A stretch of DNA of 64,000 bases from UBA5972 sp964588725 (GTDB lineage Bacteria; Pseudomonadota; Alphaproteobacteria; Rhodobacterales; Rhodobacteraceae), in NCBI GenBank assembly GCA_964588725.1, contig CAZPQL010000005.1:1-64000 (forward strand), read 5' to 3'. Positions 42,877 to 50,954 of this stretch are shown piece by piece. The notes under the pieces were generated by a model. It saw nothing but the letters and a program-made list of their open reading frames with translations, did not search any database and was not told where the DNA came from. The position numbers and the translations under genes were made by a program. The first letter of the stretch is position 1. Each line of letters starts with the position of its first letter.

Positions 42877-43260
42877 TCAATAGGGCATTTCAGGGTAATG
42901 CATCGTGGCAAACAAAGAGCTGTCGCCCAAACGCAGTAATCTTTGTGTGACTGCTGCAAGCGCGATCCTGTCCTGGCTTTGCACGCAAATCACCACGTCT
43001 TTTGCCACGCGCGAAAATCGCATGAGTCCGATTTGCTCTGCTACGCCGATCAGGCTTTTGGACAATTTGCCCACAACCTGAACTTCGCCCCCAACCAACG
43101 CCAGTTCGATTTTTTCCAACCGCTCTGAAATTTCGAACACTGCTCTTTCGATGACCTCTTGCGAGCATTCGGTACCAAGCGATTCGCGCAATAATGTCAA
43201 AGATTTGACGCATATTTGCGCGTCCTCAGTTAATTGAATTTTCGATACGTTTTGTGTCAT
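42877..43260 (-). CDS. Small helical protein of unknown function
   Basis: 127 residues from ATG 43260, directly behind GAGGTCGAGGG; an in-frame Met 29 codons upstream lacks a ribosome-binding site. Predicted to be nearly all helix (VKSLTLLRESLGTECSQEVIERAVFEISERLEKIELALVGG, read in parts) with an HPt-like helical feel but without an H-x-x-x-G motif. I do not recognise a family. It lies between the M17 aminopeptidase and, divergently, the carbonic anhydrase; the 152-nt divergent space to the latter holds both promoters. Confidence 0.6.
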   Translation of the reverse strand: MTQNVSKIQLTEDAQICVKSLTLLRESLGTECSQEVIERAVFEISERLEKIELALVGGEVQVVGKLSKSLIGVAEQIGLMRFSRVAKDVVICVQSQDRIALAAVTQRLLRLGDSSLFATMHYPEMPY

Positions 43261-43412
43261 TCCCTCGACCTCACTCTTCCCACAAGCGTGAGAAAAAATT
43301 ACATCTGCGAGTTTGAACATCCGGTTATTGACGTAAACCGGAGCCACGAAATTCTGTCTCGCAATTGCACAAAAATGACCGTAAACTTACCTAAAAAGAG
43401 CGGCACCAGTTC

Positions 43413-44063
43413 ATGAAATTTGTTAAACCTTTGCCGGACGAATTGGCTTTACGGTACCGCGAATGGCGGGAAAATCTGAGTACCGGCAACAAGTCCCTGT
43501 TCAGGCGTCTAGCTGATGAGGGCCAGCACCCGGGTGTGATGGTGGTGTCCTGCTGCGACAGCCGCGTCCATGTCACCAGCATTTTCGGCGCCGAAACCGG
43601 TGAGTTTTTTATCCACCGCAATATCGCCAACCTTGTGCCACCCTTTCAGCCCGACGGAGATCACCACGGCACATCTGCCGCAATTGAATTCGGCGTCGGG
43701 TCGTTAAAAATATCGCACATTCTGATTTTAGGGCATTCGAACTGTGGTGGCGTTAACGCCTGTTACGAAATGTGCCAGGGTCTTGCGCCGGAACTGGAAC
43801 AGCACACCAGTTTTGTCGGGCGCTGGCTGGATATTTTACGCCCCGGTGTCGCGCGCGTGAAAAAAAGTCACAGCGCGTCGGCGCAGATAGCCGCGCTGGA
43901 ACGTGAAGGTATTTTGATCTCGCTGAAAAACCTTATGGGGTTTCCGTTTGTGCGCGATGCTGTGAACACCGGAAACCTGACGTTACACGGGTTGTGGCAC
44001 GATATCGGCAGCGGAACCCTTGAATATTACGACGATACGACCGGAGCATTTGAAAAAGTGTAG
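43413..44063 (+). CDS. Beta-carbonic anhydrase
   Basis: 216 residues catalysing CO2 hydration to bicarbonate with zinc. Ligands are visible: C47 and D49 in VSCCDSRV, H108 and C111 in LGHSNCGGV; the FFIHRNIANLVPP motif follows the first pair. The length fits bacterial beta-type enzymes (Can/CynT group). There is no signal peptide, so it is cytoplasmic. It ends 16 nt before the convergent polysaccharide export gene. Confidence 0.95.
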   Translation: MKFVKPLPDELALRYREWRENLSTGNKSLFRRLADEGQHPGVMVVSCCDSRVHVTSIFGAETGEFFIHRNIANLVPPFQPDGDHHGTSAAIEFGVGSLKISHILILGHSNCGGVNACYEMCQGLAPELEQHTSFVGRWLDILRPGVARVKKSHSASAQIAALEREGILISLKNLMGFPFVRDAVNTGNLTLHGLWHDIGSGTLEYYDDTTGAFEKV

Positions 44064-44079
44064 CCGCGCAATGTCTTTA

Positions 44080-45189
44080 TCAATTCACCCGGTTTGAAAC
44101 CAGGGCCGCCGTGCCCACCAGTGAAAGTATCGTCTCGATTGCGTTCACCGGCGATTCTGTCACCAACACTAGATCGCCCGGATTGATTAAAAATTTGCGC
44201 GCGCTAAACAGCCCGTCGGCCGTCGTCAAATCGATAGTAAAAATACTACGCACGTGCGATGGCCCCGAATCACCGGAGCGTACTGCGCCTTTATTATACT
44301 CGCGCAGGATCAGAATGCCTTCGGGGTCTGCGCGGGTATCGGATATCCCCCCGATCAGAGACATTGCGTCAAGTGCAGTGATCTGGTCTTGCTCAAAATA
44401 GAACAAGCTTTCGGTACCCGCCGCACCCAGCGACAAAAAATACCGCTTGTCCTCTGCGACGATAACCTTGTCGCCACCACGCAAGATCGTATCTTGCGCC
44501 GGATTGGCATAAAGCCTCCGAATCGACGTGCCGTAAACACGCCCCTCACGAACAAGTCGGACCTGTGGGTTGCGCAGAGCCGACGGCACACCGCCCCCAA
44601 GAGAAACCAGATTAAGAACCGACACGCTGTCGTCGGGAAGCGGATAACTGCCGGGATTGGCGACACCACCCACCAAATCGGCAGCACCGTGACGACCGGT
44701 GACGACGCTCAACTGAACTTGTGCGGACGGGATGATCGCGATCATCAGGTTCTGAATTTTCTGGCGGGCCTGTTCAGAGGTCAGTCCGCTGACACGTACA
44801 GTGTCGATATAGGGGATAAAAATCGTGCCCTGTTTGGATACTAAAAGACTATCTAACGACACAACGCGCTGACCCACCGTGGTCAGCAAAGAGTTTTCGT
44901 CGCTGTCCCAGATCGACAGGCTGATCACATCGTCCGCCGCAATGATCGCGGTTTCGATCAGGCGTGGTTGGGCAATCCAGCCATACTGACGAAACCCGCC
45001 GGTGAGCGGCCAGCGCGCGACCTTGTTCAAAAAATTGCGTGTCACGGGATAAACTGCAAATTCGGGCTGGGCATTATCGTTCGCCGCCAGAATTTCTGAC
45101 TGCAATGCGGCCCCGCGCGGAAGACTGCACCCGGCAAGTACCAGCAAGCTGACCGACACAACCGCCAGACGCCGAAAAAGACCTATCAT
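44080..45189 (-). CDS. Polysaccharide export outer-membrane lipoprotein (Wza/KpsD type)
   Basis: 369 residues from ATG 45189, preceded by AGGA; a longer in-frame start adds 18 charged residues before the signal. Lipoprotein signal IGLFRRLAVVSVSLLVLAGC (C21). Contains a Poly_export domain (ADDVISLSIWDSDENSLLTTVG, then GTIFIPYIDTVRVSGLTSEQARQKI) and SLBB-like repeats (VGGVANPGSYPLPDD and TALDAMSLIGGISDTRADP). OPX proteins form the outer-membrane exit for capsule or exopolysaccharide. It begins the surface-polysaccharide region and diverges from the epimerase gene across about 120 nt. Confidence 0.9.
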   Translation of the reverse strand: MIGLFRRLAVVSVSLLVLAGCSLPRGAALQSEILAANDNAQPEFAVYPVTRNFLNKVARWPLTGGFRQYGWIAQPRLIETAIIAADDVISLSIWDSDENSLLTTVGQRVVSLDSLLVSKQGTIFIPYIDTVRVSGLTSEQARQKIQNLMIAIIPSAQVQLSVVTGRHGAADLVGGVANPGSYPLPDDSVSVLNLVSLGGGVPSALRNPQVRLVREGRVYGTSIRRLYANPAQDTILRGGDKVIVAEDKRYFLSLGAAGTESLFYFEQDQITALDAMSLIGGISDTRADPEGILILREYNKGAVRSGDSGPSHVRSIFTIDLTTADGLFSARKFLINPGDLVLVTESPVNAIETILSLVGTAALVSNRVN

Positions 45190-45312
45190 GCTTGATTCCT
45201 GCTTCACATTGGTGAAACTTGTTTTAGTTTTCCGCTCGGCCACAAGATACTGTATTCATAAGATTGGTCAACCACTTCATCTGCGACATTATTCATGATC
45301 GGGCCTAAAAAT

Positions 45313-46224
45313 ATGATTAGAATCGTTGTTCTTGGTGCAACGGGCAAAGTCGGTCGGCTTGTTTGGGCGGCGTCGCGGATATTGGCTCAGAGCGAAATCT
45401 CGATTTGGTTTCAAGCGCGCCATGGTGAAAGCGGTTTTGACGGGGACTGGGTAGTTTGGGATCCGGTCGGGTATCCGGACGGTTTGGCACGTCTGAACGA
45501 TCGGATTGGCGGCATCGACTACATGATTAATCTGGCAGGTGTGACCGCGTCAGGACCAAATGTGAATAACCGTGGCAACAGCGAAATCGCCATCCGGTCG
45601 CTGATCGCTGCGAAAGATCTGGATGTTCGGCATTGTTTCAATGCCTCTTCATCGGCGATATATGGCCGGCCGAAATCACAGGCTCCGTTGACTGAAAGTG
45701 ATTCACCGGCCCCTGCAAATGATTACGGCCGTTCTAAACTAATCATGGAGCACGACGTCAGCGACTGGTGCAAAAAGAAAAAATACGCACGTGTGACGAC
45801 GCTGCGGATCGGCAACATAGTAGGCGCAGACGCCTTGATTCTGCGCGCAGCAAAAGCAACGCATTTGATGCCGGTCAAGCTTGATATCTTCCCCGGCGGT
45901 GTCTCGGCTTTGCGTTCTTACATCGGTGCCGTGACATTCACGCGGGTTCTGTTTGATCTCATTTTGGCTCACGCAGCCGGACGCACGCTACCGCCGGTAT
46001 TGAACGTCGCGACACCTGCACCTTTATCGATGTCGGAACTGCTGCGGGCTTTTCGTGATCTGGTAAATCCAGTGGAAATTACAAATGTCGCGGCGCCAAA
46101 TTTGGCGATCCCAAAAGTGGTTCTTGATACGAAACTACTGGAAAGTTACTGTAGTTTTTCGGATAGCGAGCTGCAGGCGCAAGACATGATCCAACAGTGG
46201 CTGGATTGCAGGCGGGCCTTATGA
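45313..46224 (+). CDS. NAD-dependent epimerase/dehydratase family protein
   Basis: 303 residues from ATG 45313, which starts directly with IRIVVLGATGKVGRLVW, a Rossmann NAD(P)-binding GxxGxxG-like loop. Later FNASSSAIYGRP and ANDYGRSKLIMEH give the SDR catalytic Ser, Tyr and Lys (YxxxK). It probably modifies a nucleotide sugar for the polysaccharide; the substrate is unknown. The stop overlaps the start of the sugar-transferase gene (ATGA), so the pair is coupled. Confidence 0.85.
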   Translation: MIRIVVLGATGKVGRLVWAASRILAQSEISIWFQARHGESGFDGDWVVWDPVGYPDGLARLNDRIGGIDYMINLAGVTASGPNVNNRGNSEIAIRSLIAAKDLDVRHCFNASSSAIYGRPKSQAPLTESDSPAPANDYGRSKLIMEHDVSDWCKKKKYARVTTLRIGNIVGADALILRAAKATHLMPVKLDIFPGGVSALRSYIGAVTFTRVLFDLILAHAAGRTLPPVLNVATPAPLSMSELLRAFRDLVNPVEITNVAAPNLAIPKVVLDTKLLESYCSFSDSELQAQDMIQQWLDCRRAL

Positions 46225-46871
46225 CGCCGCAAAAACGCCTTTTCGACGTGGTTTTAGCGCTGTTCGTTGGCGTGGTATATCTGCCGGTTCTGGCGGTACT
46301 CGCCGTCGTTATTGTCGCCACGGACGGTTGGCCGGTGTTTTATGTGTCCGAGCGAATATCGTCTGGAAAACGCGCTTTTAATCTGGTCAAACTGCGCACA
46401 ATGCGTCTGGCACCCAAAGGCGACGATCGCGGTGTTTCGGGTGGCGACAAAAACGATCGCATCACTGCAATGGGGCGTTTTTTGCGCAAAACCCGTTTTG
46501 ACGAATTTCCGCAGATTTGGAACGTCCTGCGAGGCGACATGAGCCTCGTTGGCCCAAGACCGCCTTTGCGTCAATATGTGGACGCGTTTCCCGACCTTTA
46601 CGCATCGGTTTTGAAATCGCGCCCAGGTATAACAGGGTTGGCCACGGTGGTTTTTCACCGGCACGAAGAACTGTTACTGCGCAACAGCAAAAGCCTTGCG
46701 GAAACAGACCGGATCTATCGCGAGCGCTGCGTACCACGCAAGGCGCGACTTGATATGATTTATCAGGCCAATTCAGGGGTGCTGTGCGATTTGTGGATTA
46801 TTTATCTGACGTTGGCGCGACTGTTCCCGCTGCCGGGCAAACGCGCGGCCAGACTGCGCCGACGCCGCTGA
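46221..46871 (+). CDS. Bacterial sugar transferase (polyprenyl-phosphate glycosyl-1-phosphate transferase)
   Basis: 216 residues, the catalytic core of the WcaJ/PglC/ExoY type with one N-terminal membrane helix (FDVVLALFVGVVYLPVLAVLA). Conserved blocks: VFYVSERISSGKRAFNLVKLRTM, GRFLRKTRFDEFPQIWNVLRGDMSLVGPRPP (catalytic Asp-Glu dyad in FDEFPQ) and SRPGITGLA. It starts glycan assembly by placing the first sugar phosphate on undecaprenyl phosphate at the inner membrane. It is coupled to the epimerase gene and converges on the RTX protease gene with a 14-nt gap. Confidence 0.93.
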   Translation: MTPQKRLFDVVLALFVGVVYLPVLAVLAVVIVATDGWPVFYVSERISSGKRAFNLVKLRTMRLAPKGDDRGVSGGDKNDRITAMGRFLRKTRFDEFPQIWNVLRGDMSLVGPRPPLRQYVDAFPDLYASVLKSRPGITGLATVVFHRHEELLLRNSKSLAETDRIYRERCVPRKARLDMIYQANSGVLCDLWIIYLTLARLFPLPGKRAARLRRRR

Positions 46872-46885
46872 ATAACAGATTGGCG

Positions 46886-48601
46886 TTATACAATCGAAAT
46901 GTCGTCAACCAGATCAGCGGAATTGCCGAAACCCGTCAATGTGATGGTATTGCCGCCGCCAAAATCCAGCACCACGTCTCCGCCAACTACCGTGGCAAAA
47001 TTGGAGACGACCTGAGCCGCCGAAAGTCCGCCACCCCAAAGCGCGTCGTCCAACACCAATGTATCAACGTCGTTGGTGAAATCGGTAATCGTGTCAGCGC
47101 CTATAACGCTGCTTTTGAAGACGAATTTATCCTTACCGGCCCCGCCCGTCTGAACGTCGTCTCCACGCCCACCGGCGAGGGTATCGCGGCCATTTCCGCC
47201 CTTTAGCTGATCGTTGCCCTTGCCTCCGAACAGTTTGTCCTTTTTTGCACCGCCAAACAGTTGGTCGTTGCCGTTTTGGCCAAATAATTTGTCTTTGCCC
47301 TGCAGTCCCCGGATTTCGTCCCGTCCTGCGCCGCCTTTCAGGCGGTTGTTGGCAGTATTGCCGGCAATTATGTCGTCACCGGAGCCGGACAAAAAATCCT
47401 CGATTATCGTTCCGAACGCGATAGACATGTTGCCGATCAAACCTCCGACGTCGGAAATCGATCCGGGACTGAGATCGACGCGTTGATCCGTTGTTGCAGA
47501 GCGAAAATCAATTTTGTCGTGGCCGCCATCATCGAGAATCGTAAAGGTAACTGCGTTTGTCAGCCCTGAAATCTGGTCGTAAATGCCGCCGGCATTTGAA
47601 TTGTCGCCGTAGGTGGTGTTGCCCAGCCGAATATTTCCAGCGACACCGTAAAGCGCCTGCATCGCCAATATATCGGCAATCATTGGCGTCACCACATAGG
47701 CAAAGTTGGCATTGATAAACGTATTGTCGATCTGGTCGAAATACGACATGACCGACGCCTGCCAACTATCATTTTTATAGAAATTATCAGTGCCGTAACT
47801 TGCACTGCCGTTGTAGTTGCCCGCGTGTCCCAGACCAAGTGCATGGCCAATCTCGTGAAGGTAAGTTTGAAACGAATAGCTGTCGAGCGTCGTGCCGCTG
47901 CTGGCAAGCCAGGCAGTGGACACGTTCACAAACGAACTTTGAATGACGCCGTTCACAACATGCGAAGTCGAATAAGCGCCGCTGTTCTCGTCGTCGAACG
48001 TGATATCTGCATTACCGTTTACAAATACAAAATTGATGCCGATCGCGCCCGACCATGTCTGAAGCGCCGCTATGGCCAAAGCCTGTCCTGCGGCTGTCAG
48101 CCCGGTAATATCTACCGTTAGCGATCCTCCGGGGGCCACGTCAAACGCGCGTGATCCCCCACCAAAAAACGACCAATAGCCGTCGGTCAGCTGGGCGGCG
48201 ATATCGTCGTAGGACAAAACCGGTAACGCCGGTGTCTCGACCATCGACATTGTGTAGTCACCGCTTGAAGCCTGATTATATGCATCCGCCGCTATGTAAT
48301 ATGTCCCACTGGCGGTTGCCGTAAACGTCAGTGACGAATTCAGCCCCGGACCACCGTCGTCATCAAAAGCGATTTGACTTCCGGTGGAATCGTACAGTCG
48401 GAGATACGGGTCAGACAACGGCGATGCGCCGCTACCATCAAGCGCGAATGTGTAGCTTTGCCCGGCAATCAGCGTGACAGCCACCCAGTCTGTGTCTCCG
48501 TTCAAGGAAAGTGATCCAGAGAAAGTATCACCGATATCCATCGAATATATAGTGGACATATTGCCAAGTGCATCCTGAGTTTCGTGATAATTTGTCGGCA
48601 T
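46886..48601 (-). CDS. RTX serralysin-like zinc metalloprotease
   Basis: 571 residues, M10B-like. An N-terminal PPC-like beta domain (about 18-110, GDTDWVAVTL...SGTYYIAADAY) precedes the protease domain with HEIGHALGLGH at 249-259 and the Met-turn SVMSYFDQ. The C-terminal third has RTX calcium-binding nonapeptides (GGAGRDEI, GQNGNDQL, GGKGNDQLKGGNGRD and so on). No signal peptide, as expected for type I secretion through an ABC exporter; no exporter genes are seen in the window. A secreted protease inside a polysaccharide region may process surface material, which is inference. Confidence 0.92.
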   Translation of the reverse strand: MPTNYHETQDALGNMSTIYSMDIGDTFSGSLSLNGDTDWVAVTLIAGQSYTFALDGSGASPLSDPYLRLYDSTGSQIAFDDDGGPGLNSSLTFTATASGTYYIAADAYNQASSGDYTMSMVETPALPVLSYDDIAAQLTDGYWSFFGGGSRAFDVAPGGSLTVDITGLTAAGQALAIAALQTWSGAIGINFVFVNGNADITFDDENSGAYSTSHVVNGVIQSSFVNVSTAWLASSGTTLDSYSFQTYLHEIGHALGLGHAGNYNGSASYGTDNFYKNDSWQASVMSYFDQIDNTFINANFAYVVTPMIADILAMQALYGVAGNIRLGNTTYGDNSNAGGIYDQISGLTNAVTFTILDDGGHDKIDFRSATTDQRVDLSPGSISDVGGLIGNMSIAFGTIIEDFLSGSGDDIIAGNTANNRLKGGAGRDEIRGLQGKDKLFGQNGNDQLFGGAKKDKLFGGKGNDQLKGGNGRDTLAGGRGDDVQTGGAGKDKFVFKSSVIGADTITDFTNDVDTLVLDDALWGGGLSAAQVVSNFATVVGGDVVLDFGGGNTITLTGFGNSADLVDDISIV

Positions 48602-48911
48602 ATCCGTAACCCTTGGTAGCTAAACACATCGCGCCATTCCGAACCGACAGCCCCGTGGTTCGCTTTAGCCCGTGATAATTACACTTATTAATCTTAAGAA
48701 ATAGGTCAAATTCAGGCGACAAAGGGTTTCCTCGATTTCATTGCGCGCGGCAACAACTGTTGCGGGAATCCATCTTTGGAGGTGCAAAAATTGCTCTTTA
48801 TAACCCAAGTTATATTGCGCATTTCAAAAATACCCTAGTGTTTCGTCATGTGCGAAAATATAGACAGCGTGTGGAAACCCGTCTACTTTTAGCGATTTTG
48901 GTGATTTTATT
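48602..48911. other. Intergenic region with an operator-like palindrome
   Basis: 310 AT-rich nt between the divergent RTX protease and CapD-like genes, so both promoters lie here. TATAAC (48799-48804) and GTTATA (48809-48814) form a perfect inverted repeat around CCAA, about 100 nt before the CapD-like start, a plausible regulator site. No gene is supported. Confidence 0.4.
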
Positions 48912-50822
48912 GTGAGCCTGGACATGTACGCTTATATTAAAAAACTGCCCCGCAAACGGAAAAAAGCTATTGTTCTGGGCGTTGATCTTTCCCTGATTGT
49001 TATTTCTCTTTTTTTGGCGTTCTGCCTGCAAAGCAATAGTCTGTGGCCCGCAGTCGAAATATCTGAAAGTTGGGTTTTCTTTCCGTTGCTCGTGGCTAGC
49101 GGCGGAATTATTTCCATCAGCCTTGGCATTCCCGCGATCAAACTGAACGCATATGAGTCCCGCGCCGTACTTAAAACCGGGATTTTTGCGTCATTTCTGG
49201 CGCTGACGGGCTCGTCGGTTAATGGGCTTGCCGGTGTGGTAATGCCGCATGCTATTTTTGTTATTTTCGGATCTATTTTCTTTTCCTTAAGCGTCGCATC
49301 GCGTCTGGCGGGACTGCGGGTTCTTCTTTGGATCTACCGCCAGGGCCAAACTCGCACACGGGTTTTGATTTACGGCGCCGGAGGAACTGGTGTCCAGCTG
49401 GTCGCGGCGCTTGGCCCGTCCGAGGAAATCGAACCCGTCGGATTTGTCGACGACAATCCAACGCTGCGCGGAATGACCGTGGCCGGATTGCCCGTGGATT
49501 CACCGGCCCGGATTCTTGAACTTGTAAAAGCCAAAAAAATTGACCGCGTGGTGTTGGCTATGCCCTCTTTGTCTCCACCGCGCCAAAGTCAGATCGCCAA
49601 ACGTCTGGAAAGCCAGGGCGTCGACGTCCATCGCTTGCCGTCTTTTTCCGAAATTATTGGTGGCAAGGATCTGGTTGATAATCTGGAACCGGTACGGCCT
49701 TCGGATTATCTTGGCCGCAGCCGGATAGATTCTGAACTGCCCGCCATTTCAGACGCCTACATCGGTAGCTCGGTCATGATCACTGGCGCGGGTGGCTCAA
49801 TCGGATCAGAACTGTGCCGCCAATTGTTGGCCTGCTCGCCGACGCGACTGGTAATATTTGAACAAAGCGAACTTGCGCTTTACCGGCTCAACATGGAGCT
49901 GATCACACTGGCCGAAGGCACGACAACAAAAATCGTGCCGGTCATCGGTTCGGTTTGTGATCCGACCCGCGTTCAGAAGACGCTGGAAAAACATGCCGTC
50001 GATATCATTTTGCACGCAGCGGCGTATAAACATGTGCCTCTGGTCGAGGACAATGAAATAGAAGGGCTACGCAATAACATTTTGGGCACGAAAGTTCTTG
50101 CCGATGCAGCGCGCGATGCCGGTATTGAAAGGTTTGTTCTGATATCTACGGACAAGGCAGTACGTCCTACCAACGTTATGGGCGCGTCAAAACGCATGTC
50201 TGAGTTGGTGGTTCAGGATCTGGCGACCCGCGCCGAAGACACATTGTTTTCGATGGTTCGATTCGGGAACGTATTGGGGTCTTCGGGTTCCGTCATTCCT
50301 CTGTTTGCGGACCAGATTGCCAAAGGCGGACCCATTACACTAACCCACAACGACGTGACGCGGTATTTCATGACCATCCCCGAAGCCGCGCGACTGGTCT
50401 TGCTGGCGGGCAGTTTTGCGCGCGGCGGAGACGTGTTTGTTCTGGATATGGGCAAGCAAATTTCGATCCGGGAACTGGCCAAGCAAATGATCATACGTTC
50501 GGGTTACAGCGTACGCGATGAAACGACACCCGATGGAGATATTGAAATCGAAGTAACCGGATTGCGCCCCGGCGAGAAACTGTATGAGGAACTGTTGATT
50601 GGCGCTGATTTACAAACCACGCCCCATCCAAAAATCCTGCGCGCGCAGGAACGTATGCTGTCTGAGCTCGAAACTGCGAATATGATCAAAGATCTTCGCT
50701 CCATCGTAGACAGTGGCGACACCATTGGCGCGCGCGCGCTGATGCAGCGGTGGGTCGAAGGATATAAATCGCCTGTTCCTCGCAAAGACGCGGGTTCGGT
50801 GTCTAAGGCTCCCAACCTGTAG
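48912..50822 (+). CDS. CapD/WbpM-like nucleotide-sugar dehydratase-epimerase
   Basis: 636 residues from GTG 48912 (ATG 48924 is possible). Four membrane helices occupy the first ~140 residues, followed by a Rossmann domain (RVLIYGAGGTGVQLVAALG) and the SDR catalytic domain (VMITGAGGSIGSELCRQL, then KAVRPTNVMGASKRMSE with the modified YxxxK read as MGASK). This is the polytopic NDP-sugar 4,6-dehydratase/5-epimerase family (CapD, WbpM, FlaA1-related). It makes deoxy-amino sugars for surface polysaccharide. The next gene, yjbH-like, starts about 130 nt later. Confidence 0.93.
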   Translation: MSLDMYAYIKKLPRKRKKAIVLGVDLSLIVISLFLAFCLQSNSLWPAVEISESWVFFPLLVASGGIISISLGIPAIKLNAYESRAVLKTGIFASFLALTGSSVNGLAGVVMPHAIFVIFGSIFFSLSVASRLAGLRVLLWIYRQGQTRTRVLIYGAGGTGVQLVAALGPSEEIEPVGFVDDNPTLRGMTVAGLPVDSPARILELVKAKKIDRVVLAMPSLSPPRQSQIAKRLESQGVDVHRLPSFSEIIGGKDLVDNLEPVRPSDYLGRSRIDSELPAISDAYIGSSVMITGAGGSIGSELCRQLLACSPTRLVIFEQSELALYRLNMELITLAEGTTTKIVPVIGSVCDPTRVQKTLEKHAVDIILHAAAYKHVPLVEDNEIEGLRNNILGTKVLADAARDAGIERFVLISTDKAVRPTNVMGASKRMSELVVQDLATRAEDTLFSMVRFGNVLGSSGSVIPLFADQIAKGGPITLTHNDVTRYFMTIPEAARLVLLAGSFARGGDVFVLDMGKQISIRELAKQMIIRSGYSVRDETTPDGDIEIEVTGLRPGEKLYEELLIGADLQTTPHPKILRAQERMLSELETANMIKDLRSIVDSGDTIGARALMQRWVEGYKSPVPRKDAGSVSKAPNL

Positions 50823-50954
50823 TTACAATTTTACAATATTATACTGCATATAGCGTTTTTTGGTTGTCTGAATTGATCAAGACTGCGAAAAGCAAAGAAC
50901 AGTAAATCACAGCGACGTTATGGGTCTTTCACAAAGGCTTTGGGGGCACCGCAG

